Shown: positions 7,834 through 20,280, numbered from the stretch's first letter. The stretch: 27,372 nt of DNA from Romboutsia faecis (GCF_014323405.1 NZ_JACRWE010000015.1:1-27372); one strand, 5' to 3'. The notes: a model not told the origin generated them from the sequence alone. A program made the numbers and translations.

Positions 7834-8160
7834 CTAATTATTAGGATTGATTTTATATTTATCAAATCTAAAAGTAACAGTAACTTTCACAAAGCATATA
7901 ATCCAAATAACAATTGATATCCATAAAACTAATTTAGATATTAGAATATAGCCAATTGTCCATATTAACAGTATTAAAGCTAGTTTTAATAATATTACAC
8001 CATAATCTCTACTCATTTTAAGTTCATCATATAATTCTCTTTCATTTTTTGAGATAAAATAATATCCATTGATTAATATAGATGCTTTATCTTTAAGAAG
8101 AAAAAACATACCCGATACGAAGAATAATGCACCTGACATAAATAATGATATTTTTAACAC
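7834..8160 (-). CDS. DUF3784-family membrane protein
   Basis: A GTG start at 8160 is supported by GGAGGGGTG eight bases upstream on the minus strand. The 108-aa protein has an N-terminal membrane helix. The DUF3784-like element follows (ASILINGYYFISKNERELYD), then two closely spaced membrane helices and a basic tail. Proteins of this family are common in Firmicutes and have no assigned function. The gene stands alone between the rubrerythrin terminator and the IS1595 remnants. A plus-strand frame across its 5' end (8069-8260) is a shadow. Confidence 0.75.
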   Translation of the reverse strand: MLKISLFMSGALFFVSGMFFLLKDKASILINGYYFISKNERELYDELKMSRDYGVILLKLALILLIWTIGYILISKLVLWISIVIWIICFVKVTVTFRFDKYKINPNN

Positions 8161-8270
8161 AATAGTTCACCCCTCCATTGAAATATACTCCCAATATATA
8201 ACATTTGCGAACTTTACTATATTATACATAATGTTAATTTACTTTCCAATAGTAAAATAATTTCATTAAT

Positions 8271-8611
8271 TTAAACTAGCTCAATAAGTCTACCTATAAT
8301 AGTATCTCTCGTTATAAGTGTTTCTTTAGTAGCAATATTCACTAACATATCTTTGATTCTGTCAGTCTTTTTATTCTTCTTGCTTAATTGAAGAAATTTA
8401 AACCAAGCTAAATAGTTGTTAATATATTTTGTAGAAACTCCATTGAATGTCATTAACCATCTTTCAAAGCTACTATGAAGAGCATTTATATGTTGCAAGT
8501 GGTAAACACTATCTATCATTGATTTACCTCTAGGAACTTGTTTTAACTCTACATTTAATTTATCTTTTATCCCTATGTATGATTTATGTGAGTCGTCTCC
8601 ACTATTGAAAT
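8271..8611 (-). pseudogene. IS1595-family transposase C-terminal fragment
   Basis: About 110 residues match the end of an ISXO2-like DDE transposase: DSHKSY with the second catalytic Asp, the HLQHINALHS segment, and FNGVSTKYINNYLAWF. It is nearly identical to the plus-strand copy at 9545-9876. The N-terminal two thirds are missing. Homology ends just upstream of the DSHKSY motif, next to a hairpin terminator at 8616-8653. No RBS or sensible start remains, so it is a dead fragment. Confidence 0.85.
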
Positions 8612-8615
8612 CCAC

Positions 8616-8653
8616 AAAAAAGGTATTGATTGAAAAATCAATATCTTTTTTTA
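8616..8653. terminator. bidirectional hairpin terminator at IS breakpoint
   Basis: AGGTATTGATT (8621-8631), loop GAAA, AATCAATATCT (8636-8646). It is flanked by an A run on the left and a T run on the right, so it would work on both strands. The gene it once served is not visible. 8654-8854 holds no recognisable feature. Confidence 0.7.
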
Positions 8654-8854
8654 TTTTAATTATCAGAGTAAATGATTATTGTTGCACTATAAGTAAGGTT
8701 ATACGATAGAAAGGGAGTCTATTTTACTATTTTTTATTTATAGGCTATGTTAGCTAACTTTGTGATTAATTATATCTAAAATAGTTATAAACTATATTTC
8801 AACTAATTTTCAGAAAGGATACCTAATATTAGGTCAAAAATAGATATAAAATCT

Positions 8855-9876
8855 GTGATAAAAGATTTAAAAAGGAATGAACTTACAGAGTTAATTTCAG
8901 TAGCACAATAAGTATTAAGTACTTTATTTAATTCCTCTGAAATTAGATATAATGTCAAAGAAAGTAGATTTTCTAAAGGATACGAGTTCCCAAAATGTCA
9001 ATATAAATATGTAAATAAAAATGGGAAATCTAACGGAAGACAAAGATATATATGTAAACGTTGTCGTACAAGTTTTGATGAGTTTACTATGTCCCCATTC
9101 TCTAATACAAAATTAAGCTTAGATAGATGGCTAAAATACTGCGAATTAATGATATTAGGACTTTCTATAAGAAAATTTGCTGAAGAAATCAGAGTAGGTG
9201 TTAAAACGTATTTTTATATGCGTCATAGGATACTTGATGTAATAAATCTATCATTAAAAAATGATAAAATTGAAGGTATAGTTGAAGTAGATGAATATTT
9301 TATTAAGGAGTCTTTTAAAGGGAATCATTCTAAAAGTACTATATTTGCAATGCCTAGAAACCATAGAAAAAGAGGTAAAAGCAAAAATGATAAGAAGAAA
9401 AGGGGAATATCAAAAGAGCAGATTTGTATAGAGACAGCAATTGATAGAAAAGGAAATATCCTTATGGGTGCTGTTTGTAATGGGAGAATTACAACCAATC
9501 AAATAGTTAACTTTTTTGACAATAAAATATGTTAAGATGCTACTTTTGTGTAGATTCGCATAAATCCTATATGGGAATAAAGGATAAGTTGAACATAGAA
9601 TTAAAGCAAGTTTCTAGAGGAAAATCAATGATAGATAGTGTTTATCATTTACAGCATATAAATGCTCTTCACAGTAGCTTTAAGAGATGGTTAATGACTT
9701 TTAATGGTGTATCCACAAAATATATTAATAATTATTTGGCTTGGTTTAAATTTCTACAACAAAGTAAGAAGAATAAAAAGAGTGACCGAATTAAAGATAT
9801 GCTAGTGAATGTATCTACTAAGGATACATATATAACTAGAGCAACTATTAGAAATAGATTTATTGAGTTAACATAA
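8855..9876 (+). pseudogene. IS1595-family (ISXO2-like) transposase, inactivated
   Basis: Reading from a GTG at 8855, the frame shows an N-terminal leader and a zinc ribbon (FPKCQYKYV...YICKRCRTSF). A helix-turn-helix region (RKFAEEIRVGVKTYFYMRH) and the catalytic VEVDEYF motif follow. There is an in-frame TAA at 8909-8911. Near 9530-9550 a TAA and a one-base loss in the T run shift the frame. The C-terminal part with DSHKSY and HINALHS continues to 9876 in another frame. Family members move by a DDE mechanism. With at least two disabling lesions this copy is inactive. Confidence 0.85.
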
Positions 9877-10000
9877 AATAAGGAACTTTACTTCAAATTA
9901 ATGAAACTATTTTGCAATTGGAGAATAATTGAATATTTCGTATAGTATAATTAAGTTTACAATTATTATAAATTGAGAAAAACAAAGAGAGGGATTATAT

Positions 10001-10413
10001 ATGCAAAGACCATCTAAATTATCATTAGTATTTTTATAACTGGATTAACTTTAATGTTTTTAGCTTTAACATCAAGAAACGTTAACTTTAATAAAACTCT
10101 GATATCAGAAAAAATCCCAGATACATTATGTAAGATAGAAGTCGAATCCACTAAACTTCCATATGGTGTGCAAATAAATATCGTATCAGACTCATCAAGT
10201 GAGGAGCTTATAAAATATCCTATTCATCAAGACTTAGCAGGAATTGTTAAAGAGAATATTGATTTTAAATGGTAAGATTATGTTGCTATAATAAGTGTAA
10301 AAGGTGAAACCAAAATAGCTGAGTTTAAAGTAAAACTAAATAGAGATACATACTCATTTGACTACGGAGTAAATACATACATCAATAATAATCAAAACGA
10401 CTATAGTTGGTAA
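10001..10413 (+). pseudogene. small anchored or secreted protein, disrupted, unknown family
   Basis: ATG at 10001 follows AGAGAGGG. The reading starts MQRPSKLSLVF, then a frameshift in a T run (about 10030) leads into a hydrophobic segment ITGLTLMFLALTS, a likely signal or anchor. A hydrophilic domain (ISEKIPDTLCKIEVESTKLPYG...) follows. An in-frame TAA at 10273-10275 interrupts it, and the same frame goes on to 10413 (DYVAIISVKGETKIAEFKVKL...). The intact gene would encode about 137 residues. I do not recognise it. It lies between the IS remnant and the decayed sugar transporter. Confidence 0.6.
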
Positions 10414-10611
10414 TTTATAATAAGCACATCATATAATCTAATACGTTTAAAATACTAAGGTGTACTTATTATTATGTCATATTTATCACGAAGATGGCTA
10501 ACATAGTCAAAGATAATAATATAAAAAATATAGGAAAAAATTGACATAAATAATGTGCAATGGTATTATAATTTTAAAAAAAAATTTTACTAAAAATAGA
10601 GGTGAAATATA

Positions 10612-11180
10612 AGGTTAAAAATATTAGCATTTTTTACTGATTGTACAGCGGATTAAACTTTAAATGTTAAATATGTATGGAAAAGAATCAATAATGGTAT
10701 AGGTATGAAACAAAAACTTAAACATTAGCGTAATGGAAAATTATACTAAAATTTAGAAAAATATAAATACACATTTAGATATTGAAACAATAATTATTAA
10801 AGAAAATGTATAGAAATAAAGTTATATACAGGTTTTAGAACAAAGTTTGTTAAAAAAATATCTATAGACTTTTATAAAAGAGTATATAGAGCAAAGGTTT
10901 TAACTTTATATCTAGGAATATTTAAAAATTTAACTGAAAATTTTGACTATGATAAATTTGTTCAATATAACAATATAAGGTGTAACCTATGATTGTAGAT
11001 AGAAGTATATATGGATTTCTATTTAACTGAGATATAATAGCAATATTTTATAGAATAGCCTATTTATGGGGAGTAAGATCTACATAAGCATATTCAAAAG
11101 ATACAATTTAATAAGAATAATCAGAAATCGATAAAATAGTAAATAAAAAGACTAGAAAAATATGAAACTTAAAACAGGGA
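10612..11180 (+). pseudogene. remnant of ABC sugar-binding lipoprotein gene
   Basis: No open frame survives, but translated pieces resemble a MalE-type solute-binding protein. The first is a lipoprotein-like start (KILAFFTDCTAD followed by TLNVKYVW). Then come NFDYDKFVQYN at about 10945 and, at about 10995-11090, IYGFLFN*DIIAIFYR. The last matches the conserved YGLPFNxDxxAxFYNK region of sugar-binding proteins with a stop at the Trp/Tyr position. Many stops and frameshifts separate the pieces. Its position upstream of a permease remnant and lacZ fits an eroded galactoside ABC importer. The call rests on motif memory only. Confidence 0.5.
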
Positions 11181-11620
11181 ACAATGACGTATTAAAATAA
11201 GTTCTATAAATATTAAAGAAAAGAAAGATAGTAGTTGCCGATATTATAAATGAATATTTGCTATGAATTATAGCTCTTAATTAATAGTAGTAAGTGTTTA
11301 TGGATTGAATATATTTTATAATATCATTAATTTATCAATCATTAAAGTGAGTTATAGGATCTGCATCAAAATTAAGTACAATAGATTCATTAAATCTATT
11401 TAATTTAATCAAGTTTGTATTTTGTTGATATAAAATATAATGAAGACAGATCTATAGACTTATTAAATAAGACTTTGGGTTGAAAGTTTATAAACCAGTT
11501 AAATGCTTTATTCTTTATTTTAAGTGATTATATCATTTACAGTTACAATGAGGGATTTATTTTAGTTAGTAGCTAAAATAGTGGTAATATAGATACGAAA
11601 CAAACGTTTTCTATAAATTA

Positions 11621-11832
11621 GATATGGTCATTTATGAATAGAATAATTTTAGGTCCATTTATATTGATACAATCTAATAGTGAAAAATTATTAACTTTAG
11701 TATGAGGTCAATTAGCACAAGTATATTTTGTTGAATATAGTTTATTAATTGTAACTATATTAATAGAACCTACTATAAAGGTATTCTTAACAATACAAAA
11801 ATATTTCGTTGTCGTATTATAGGATACAACAA
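11621..11832 (+). pseudogene. remnant of MalG-type sugar ABC permease
   Basis: One frame reads IWSFMNRIILGPFILIQSNS, EKLLTLV*GQLAQVYF, then VFLTIQKYFV. This follows the C-terminal part of MalG/LacG-type permeases: the WNxFLGPLIYL and EKxTLxxG segments, a Gly-Gln-Leu after the TM5-6 loop, and the family ending FLxxQKYFV. Stops occur at about 11707 and 11811. The N-terminal part with the EAA loop is not recognisable. 11181-11620 is non-coding now and may hold the rest of this gene or a second permease. The remnant ends 67 bases before lacZ. Confidence 0.55.
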
Positions 11833-11880
11833 ATAAAATAGAGTGCTCATATGGAAATAATCATATTAACACCTTTATGA

Positions 11881-14940
<3,060 letters not shown>

Positions 14941-15048
14941 TTAATCAGTAAAATATACATGTAATCTCAACTAAATAGAATATGTATTTTAGTTAATATA
15001 AAACCTTGAAATGTCAATTTAAACTAGGGAAATTATATATGATTTATT

Positions 15049-15090
15049 AAGCAACTGGAAGTAAACTTCCAAGTCCAGTTGCTTTCTTCA
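15049..15090 (+). terminator. intrinsic terminator after lacZ
   Basis: AAGCAACTGGA (15049-15059) pairs with TCCAGTTGCTT (15074-15084), then a T-rich run; an inner GGAAG/CTTCC pairing extends it. The symporter gene is therefore likely transcribed separately from lacZ. Confidence 0.85.
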
Positions 15091-15099
15091 TAATTTCAC

Positions 15100-15132
15100 T
15101 TTGGGTATAACAGTATAATACTTATACTCAAA
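15100..15132. promoter_or_regulatory. palindrome upstream of sugar symporter (possible operator)
   Basis: TTTGGGTATAA (15100-15110) and TTATACTCAAA (15122-15132) form an 11-bp near-perfect inverted repeat around an 11-base AT-rich centre. It extends outward through ATAATTT/AAATTAT. It lies about 100 bases before the symporter start. There is no T tract, so an operator is more likely than a terminator. The regulator is not in the window. Confidence 0.45.
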
Positions 15133-15233
15133 TTATGATGCTTAATAAATAATTTTACCAGGGTTAATAGAAAATATTTCCTGATATGTTTTTATAAATT
15201 TATAAAAGGGGAATAAAAATATGGAGGAGAAAG

Positions 15234-16601
15234 ATGAGTAAGTTAACATTTAGAGAGAAGTATTCTTATGGAGTAGGTGCTTTAGGAAAAGATTTAGTAT
15301 ATGCAATAGTAGCAACATATTTAATGGTTTATTTTACTGATGTAGTTAAACTAAATCCGGCATTCGTAGGAACGCTATTTTTAGTTGCAAGACTTTGGGA
15401 TGCAATAAATGACCCAGCAATGGGGATGATAGTTGATAATACTAGAAGTAAATTTGGCAAGTTTAGACCATGGATATTTATAGGAACAGTAATAAACGCA
15501 GTTGTTTTAATATTCTTATTTAGAAAGCCAGACTTAGAAGGCTTACCACTATACGCATATTTCTCGATTGTATATATATTATGGGGAATGACATACACAA
15601 TAATGGATATACCTTACTGGTCTATGATACCAGCATTAACTAGTGACAAAGAAGAAAGAGAACAAATATCAGTAATACCTAGAGTATTCGCAAGTACCGC
15701 TTCGCTGATAGTAGGAACATTTGGACTTTGGATAGTCAAAACACTAGGGAATGGAGATATTACAAAAGGATACTCGGTATTTGCAGTTGCTATAGCTGTA
15801 GTATTTGTAATAACTACAATAATAACTTGTCTAAATGTTAAGGAAAAAGTAGAAACACCTAAAAATGCTGAAAAAGTAAACTTTAAACAAACAATTAATA
15901 TAATAAGAAAAAATGATCAACTAGTAGTATTTATAGGAATAGTTTTAGCAATGAATCTAACTATGCAGATATCTGGAAGTATGGCTATATACTACTTTAC
16001 ATATGTTGTTGGAAAAGAAAGTTTATTTTCTGTGTATCAGGCATTTGCTGGAATAGCAGAAATATCAGGACTTGTATTATTACCTATATTAACGAAGAGA
16101 ATTGGTAGAGAATATGTATTTAAACTAGGAAGTATATTGCCAATAGTTGGATTCTTACTATTATTTGTAATAGGAATTTTAGCACCTCAAAATGCTGTAT
16201 TAATAGCAATAGCAGGAGCTGTATTAAAATTAGGTAGTGGATTTTTAGTAGGTTCTACAACTATAATGCTTGCGGATGTAGTTGATTATGGTCAATATAA
16301 ATTAGGTACGAGAAATGAAAGTATAGTATTCTCTGTGCAAACGTTATTAGTTAAAGGGGCATCTGCAGTAGCTGGATGGTTAGTTGGTGTTGGATTATCC
16401 TTAGTAGGATATGTAGCTGGAGAAGCTCAAAGTTCAACAACTATATTTGGAATGAGAGTAATAATGATATGGATACCTATAGTTTGTGCAATAGTAATGT
16501 ATGCTATATACAAATCTAAGTATAAAATAAATGGTAAATTCCATGATGAAATGTTGATAGAATTAGAAGAAAGAAAAAAATTAATGATGTTATGTAGATA
16601 A
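15234..16601 (+). CDS. GPH-family cation:galactoside symporter
   Basis: The 455-aa protein has twelve predicted membrane segments and the glycoside-pentoside-hexuronide signature: GALGKD near the start and WDAINDPAMGMIVDNT then KFGKFRPW. The cation-site aspartates of MelB are matched by D20, D56, D60 and D125 (YTIMDIPYW). The C-terminal half has the family element YKLGTRNESIVFSVQ. There is no IIA-like extension as in LacS. It would bring in lactose, melibiose or a related galactoside with Na+ or H+. It lies downstream of lacZ but behind a terminator and a palindrome. It has a strong RBS (GGAGGAG). Confidence 0.92.
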   Translation: MSKLTFREKYSYGVGALGKDLVYAIVATYLMVYFTDVVKLNPAFVGTLFLVARLWDAINDPAMGMIVDNTRSKFGKFRPWIFIGTVINAVVLIFLFRKPDLEGLPLYAYFSIVYILWGMTYTIMDIPYWSMIPALTSDKEEREQISVIPRVFASTASLIVGTFGLWIVKTLGNGDITKGYSVFAVAIAVVFVITTIITCLNVKEKVETPKNAEKVNFKQTINIIRKNDQLVVFIGIVLAMNLTMQISGSMAIYYFTYVVGKESLFSVYQAFAGIAEISGLVLLPILTKRIGREYVFKLGSILPIVGFLLLFVIGILAPQNAVLIAIAGAVLKLGSGFLVGSTTIMLADVVDYGQYKLGTRNESIVFSVQTLLVKGASAVAGWLVGVGLSLVGYVAGEAQSSTTIFGMRVIMIWIPIVCAIVMYAIYKSKYKINGKFHDEMLIELEERKKLMMLCR

Positions 16602-16605
16602 AAAT

Positions 16606-16670
16606 AAGCTGTCTCAAAATAAAATCTAGTAGTTATCCTACTAAATATTTTACTTTGAGATAGCTTTTTT
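16606..16670 (+). terminator. intrinsic terminator after symporter gene
   Basis: AAGCTGTCTCAAA (16606-16618) pairs with TTTGAGATAGCTT (16654-16666), with an inner AGTAG/CTACT hairpin, followed by TTTTTT. Confidence 0.85.
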
Positions 16671-17040
16671 AACTTTAAGAATATTATATTGAATTTAAAC
16701 TTCTGTAAAGCTCACGTATAATAGGAATAAGTATGGAATATATAAAAGTGCAAAAGCATATATAGAATACTACTGAATAACTTCAAAGAATTTTTTATAT
16801 AGAAACTGTTGAGAGTTAGAAAAAATATGTGAACATATAGCTGATTTAGTTCGAAAATCTTTAAAATGTAAAAATATATTTTATTATTACATAAAATATA
16901 AGGGTTTATAATGTAATCAGTAATAGTTTATGGATTTTCATGTAAAAGTAAGTTTTGTAGTAAATACTGAATAAAATATTCACTAGGATGTGTAGATAAA
17001 CAAATTATAAATATGATAAAATTAAAGCATAGATAAACTT
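16671..17040. other. non-coding stretch, nothing recognised
   Basis: No open frame, structured repeat or recognisable protein remnant was found on either strand. It is probably decayed sequence continuous with the MFS remnant that follows. Confidence 0.5.
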
Positions 17041-17457
17041 TTAGAATTATTTAAATATTATAGAACAACTCCTTTTGATATAAGAGTTATTGATTATTAT
17101 ATTGCTGGACTGGGTACTAGCTTTATAGGTGATATGTTATTTTCTTTACTAAATATGTTAATGTATTTAATAGTAAAAAATAATATGATATCGTTATTAA
17201 TAAGCTTAAGTATGTATTATGCTCCAACATTTATTGGAAGTTTTATTCATATAGATTCTATAGGTAGAATTTTAGATAAATAAATTTAGCAGAAGCTATA
17301 AGAGTAGAAAGTATGTTTAGAGATGTGAGTACTTATAATGTTTTGGAAATCCAGTATTATATTCGACTGTATTAATAAGTCTAGTTATTGTATCTACACC
17401 AGTTGTGGATATATTTAATAAAATATTTCGGAAAAAAACAGGCCATATAAGTAGATA
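17041..17457 (+). pseudogene. remnant of MFS exporter
   Basis: A frame at about 17080-17282 reads VIDYYIAGLGTSFIGDMLFS, then a hydrophobic stretch, then YYAPTFIGSFI. This resembles the first two membrane helices of MFS drug-efflux proteins (AGxGTSxxGDxLFxxAL...LPTxIxGPxxG). It ends in a TAA at 17281. Another frame near 17345-17457 gives a last hydrophobic helix and a basic tail (STPVVDIFNKIFRKK). The central part is deleted. It is non-functional, and no start or RBS remains. Confidence 0.5.
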
Positions 17458-17684
17458 ATAAATTAATTCAAGACTTATTTATAATCGTAGTCGGAACAAT
17501 TGATTTATTTGAGAATCGTATTGAGGGAATAAATTGATTATGACTATAAATGAACTTAGGGTAAATACATTAGATATAAGTTAATAAACAAAACGTAATA
17601 AATAATATTATAAATATATATTATAATTTTGAATCTATATTAAATAGCTATCCTACTAGATAGGAATATAAAAATTGGAAAATG

Positions 17685-17718
17685 GAGATGTTGGTATAAA
17701 TGCTAACATCTCTTTTTT
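17685..17718 (+). terminator. terminator-like hairpin just before family-A gene, copy 1
   Basis: GAGATGTTGG (17685-17694) pairs with CTAACATCTC (17703-17712), followed by a T run to 17718. Only 29 bases, including the RBS, separate it from the ATG at 17748, leaving little room for a promoter. It may be an attenuator rather than an upstream gene's terminator. Confidence 0.65.
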
Positions 17719-17747
17719 AATGCAAAACATTAAAGGAGGAAGTAAAT

Positions 17748-18059
17748 ATGATTAACTTATGGAAGAAAGAAGATTTAAATTTATTATCAGAATATCCAAA
17801 GGAAGTAGTTAAAAATGTGAATAACGTTATCAATATTCTTGATGAAAACTATGGACATAACAGAAAACTAACAGATGATGGTGGATATGTGTGTGTAATT
17901 GAGGATATTAAAGAAGTGGATTATTTAAAAGTAAATATATTAAAAGGATTATTTGAAGAATTTAGTGATGTAATATATGAAGATTGTATAGATAAATACA
18001 ATTCAACGTTATACTTATTATCTAGTGATTATTCAATAACTATAATTACAAAAAATTAG
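17748..18059 (+). CDS. family-A hypothetical protein, copy 1 (C-terminally clipped)
   Basis: This 103-residue protein has a strong site (AAAGGAGGAAG). It is a paralogue of the protein at 22543-22875. They share the start IN-WKK, the central ILDENYG, the GGYV segment, and a C-terminal SSD-SI region. Relative to copy 2 it ends early. After the TAG at 18057 the same frame continues with VTKELLK before another stop, matching the copy-2 tail KKELKDL. It is probably slightly truncated but may still fold. No known family is recognised. It opens the first of two paralogous modules. Confidence 0.65.
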   Translation: MINLWKKEDLNLLSEYPKEVVKNVNNVINILDENYGHNRKLTDDGGYVCVIEDIKEVDYLKVNILKGLFEEFSDVIYEDCIDKYNSTLYLLSSDYSITIITKN

Positions 18060-18168
18060 GTTACTAAAGAGTTATTAAAATAAGTATAAACTAATATAGA
18101 TGATAGATTATAATTATTATTTAATAAAATCAAGCTAGACTATATAAGGAAACAATGAGGTAAAATAT

Positions 18169-18472
18169 ATGGCTAAAAGAGAAAAAGAAGAGTTATTTGA
18201 AAAGGAAACAAGGTACTGTAAGATAATAAGGAGTATTGAATTAAAAGATGGTGAAGAACTATTTACACTTTAAAAAAAAATATATATAAGAATTAGAAAG
18301 GTATGAGATAATAATGTGTTTATATCTTGACTGCAATGATAGAGCTAGGAAATTAATTCCTAGGCAAGTTGACATTTCACAAGATAAGTTTATAGATTTA
18401 ATTGCCCTTGGATTTACAACAGGTATACTAGATAAAGATTTTAAAAATCAATTAAAAAGTATTATTGATTAA
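18169..18472 (+). pseudogene. family-B small protein, copy 1, broken in the middle
   Basis: ATG at 18169 (RBS GAGG) gives a 34-aa frame containing the family core ETRYCKIIRS and stops at 18273. A second frame at 18314-18472 gives 52 residues starting MCLYLDCNDRARKLIPRQVD. This parallels the C-terminal half of the intact member at 26635 (LIARPLDLTEDDL...). The centre is scrambled by frameshifts. The second piece has a weak RBS (AAAGG) and could still be made alone. The family has no known function. Unlike its relatives, this copy has no hairpin directly upstream. Confidence 0.6.
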
Positions 18473-18550
18473 AATAAATCAAAAAATAGTAAATTGTTAT
18501 GTTATTTTAGTAAAAATTAGTCAGATTATTTTTCTATAATCTGATTAAAG

Positions 18551-18567
18551 ACCGAAAGCCCGTAAAA
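18551..18567 (+). repeat. GC-rich intergenic motif, site 1
   Basis: ACCGAAAGCCCGTAAAA, forward orientation, upstream of DUF960 copy 1. It is a variant of the CGAAACCCCGT motif with G for A at one position. It is equivalent in place to the site at 23431. Confidence 0.6.
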
Positions 18568-18602
18568 CAAAGAGTACATATAAATAATAGGAGAAGATAG
18601 AT

Positions 18603-18896
18603 ATGTTTAAAAAAGAAAATAGGTATATGACAAGAAACATTGTAGATTAAATACCATTAGAAATATGTAGACTATTATGGAATCTAATAGATGAATTAAA
18701 AATAGAAAAAGATTATTTACAGATATTTGAATTAAACCCGATAGGAGAAGGTATAGTTGAAATCATTCATAAGCAAGAAGTACCAGAATATGAAGCAAGT
18801 ATATACATATACAACGAAGTGATTAAAGAAAATAAAAAGATATATGCTATAGATAGTGTAGAATATAGTACTTTAATGTTTTCATATGAGTACTAA
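18603..18896 (+). pseudogene. DUF960 protein, copy 1, one nonsense codon
   Basis: The frame has exactly the 98-codon length of the intact copy at 23486-23779 and is highly similar along its whole length (LLWNLIDEL, FELNPIGEGIVEIIHKQEVP). The only lesion is a TAA at codon 16 (18648-18650), where the paralogue has AAA. The RBS (TAGGAGAAG) is intact. The damage looks recent. Restart at a downstream codon would lose the conserved N-terminal RYMT motif, so a functional product is unlikely. Confidence 0.85.
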
Positions 18897-19033
18897 TTCA
18901 ATATAGAATTAGGAAAAGTTTGATGTTAGAGAATGAACTAAAATTTAAATAAAGCAAGTCTGATTAATACAAATCTATTTATAAAAATAATAAAAATCGT
19001 AACTAAGAAGTAATAATTTAAATCTAAATTAAA

Positions 19034-19051
19034 GTCTGAAAGCCCGAAAAA
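19034..19051 (+). repeat. GC-rich intergenic motif, site 2
   Basis: GTCTGAAAGCCCGAAAAA, forward, 38 bases before the acidic-protein pseudogene. It is the most diverged forward copy and matches the sites at 23856 and 23922 by position. Confidence 0.5.
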
Positions 19052-19088
19052 ATAAATATATAATTAAAAAATAAATGAAAAGTAGAAT

Positions 19089-19688
19089 ATGACTATGATA
19101 AATAATAAATCTGAAATAATTAATAAATTATTCTTTAATGAATTGAAAGAAATAATTAATAAATATAACAACATAGATCAAGAAACAATAATTGTTATAG
19201 AAAGAATAGATAATGAAATAGAAGATAAATATATAAAAGAATACATATTAAATGAGAGTAATAAGTTAAATGAAATAGTAATTGAATACGAAAATACAAA
19301 TAACTTAGATATAGATAAGGTAATATTATTTGCGTAATACAACTTAAATATAGAAGAGATAAGTATGAAGTATATAAGTAACTGCTACAATGAATTAAAT
19401 TCTTAAAATTACAATGAGAATGATAATTACTTAATATATACAAATGAAAATGATTTAAGGAAATATGTAAGAAACGAATTAGATTATATGTTAGATATGG
19501 AACATCACATAGATAGGTTATTTTGTAAAGATAAGATAATAGATATGTGGTTAAATAATATAACTAGAGAAGAATTACTAGAGAAAATAACGTTAAATGA
19601 TGATGTTGAAGATATACTAGATTTTCATACTGATTAAGTATTTATATTAACAGATGTAAGAGAATATGTTTTTTTAATTAAAGAATAA
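19089..19688 (+). pseudogene. acidic 199-aa protein, copy 1, three nonsense codons
   Basis: The frame keeps exactly the 199-codon length of the paralogue at 23973-24572, without any net frameshift. It is interrupted by TAA at 19335-19337 (paralogue TGG), another near 19405 (paralogue CAA) and a third near 19635. The start region MTMINNKSEIINKL is identical in both. The first 82 residues could still be made, but the conserved C-terminal half (ELDYMLDME, DDVEDILD) would be lost. It is clearly decaying by point mutation. Confidence 0.85.
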
Positions 19689-19712
19689 AAAATGATTAAT
19701 AGAACTAAAAAA

Positions 19713-19733
19713 TAACGGGGTTTCGGGATTTTT
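19713..19733 (-). repeat. GC-rich intergenic motif, site 3 (reverse)
   Basis: Read on the minus strand as TCCCGAAACCCCGTTA. It lies 25 bases after the acidic-protein pseudogene, in the same place as the sites at 24596 and 24669. Confidence 0.7.
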
Positions 19734-19830
19734 ACAAAGAATAAAGCAAGGAACTTTTTAAGAGATAATCTCAAAGAAACTTTCTATAGAAATAGTTATT
19801 ATTAGTTTGTATAAGAAAAGTAGGTGAAGA

Positions 19831-20093
19831 ATGAAAATCGTAAAAAGTAATTTTAAAGAGATCTATGCAGAAATCTTAGGAGAAGAAATAGTAAGAATAG
19901 TACATAAGTATTATAAAGGTCAGCAGATTAATTTGCCAATGAAACTATACTCTAATGAATATGTGTGAAAGTATATAGTTAATAATTATGGAAAAAGAGT
20001 GTAAGAGAAATGGCTAGAGAGTTAGGATATTCTGATAAGTGGGTAAGTAGACTAACTAAAAATGTAAATTTGAAAGAAGAAAATACTGTATAA
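19831..20093 (+). pseudogene. Mor-like activator, copy 1, disrupted
   Basis: The ATG at 19831 begins a copy of the protein at 24787-25059, with YAEILGEEIVRIV and YKGQQINLPMKL conserved. Three codons are missing near residue 14. A TGA at about 19966 and a one-base shift before the HTH break the frame. The HTH itself (SVREMARELGYSDKWVSRL) is readable to 20093 in another frame. It is non-functional. Confidence 0.8.
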
Positions 20094-20118
20094 AAAATAG
20101 AAAAGGATGGTTAATAAT

Positions 20119-20280
20119 GTGGGTATATTTGATAATTTATTAAAAGGTATAAAAGAAGAGACTATAAGGTCTAATAAACAATAAAAAAATGCAGGTAGAA
20201 GAAATCAAGCAGAAGATACTTATAATCATTTTATGAAAACATTAGAAAAATCAAGTGGAATAAAAAAGAAGATATTATAA
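20119..20280 (+). pseudogene. short unknown protein at end of module copy 1
   Basis: From GTG 20119 (RBS AAAAGG) the frame reads GIFDNLLKGIKEETIRSNKQ. It meets a TAA at 20182-20184, then continues NAGRRNQAEDTYNHFMKTLEKSS to 20280. A short basic frame (20283-20351, MKVNSVERNKIIVRK...) may be its shifted tail. No counterpart exists in module copy 2, where the 381-aa gene takes this place. The family is unknown. 20352-20554 holds no gene. Confidence 0.45.

Larger units (their letters stand above)
8245..9923. mobile_element. two inverted degenerate IS1595-family copies
   Basis: A C-terminal transposase fragment on the minus strand (8245-8611) faces away from a nearly full-length broken copy on the plus strand (8855-9876). 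Downstream of both stop codons lies the same end sequence, about AAATTAATGAAAYTATTTT then ATTGGA. It is at 9894-9923 for the plus copy and, reversed, at 8245-8272 for the minus copy, which likely marks the outer IS end. The opposite ends and target duplications are not recognisable. Confidence 0.65.

Noticed and set aside
8069..8260. 63-codon plus-strand frame over the DUF3784 start
   Set aside because: It runs antisense to the DUF3784 gene, has no RBS and no family resemblance; the minus-strand gene has a clear RBS.
18603..19688. Reassignment of TAA as a sense codon in the accessory region
   Set aside because: Paralogous genes in the intact module end normally at TAA, and other lesions here include frameshifts and TGA, so simple decay is sufficient.
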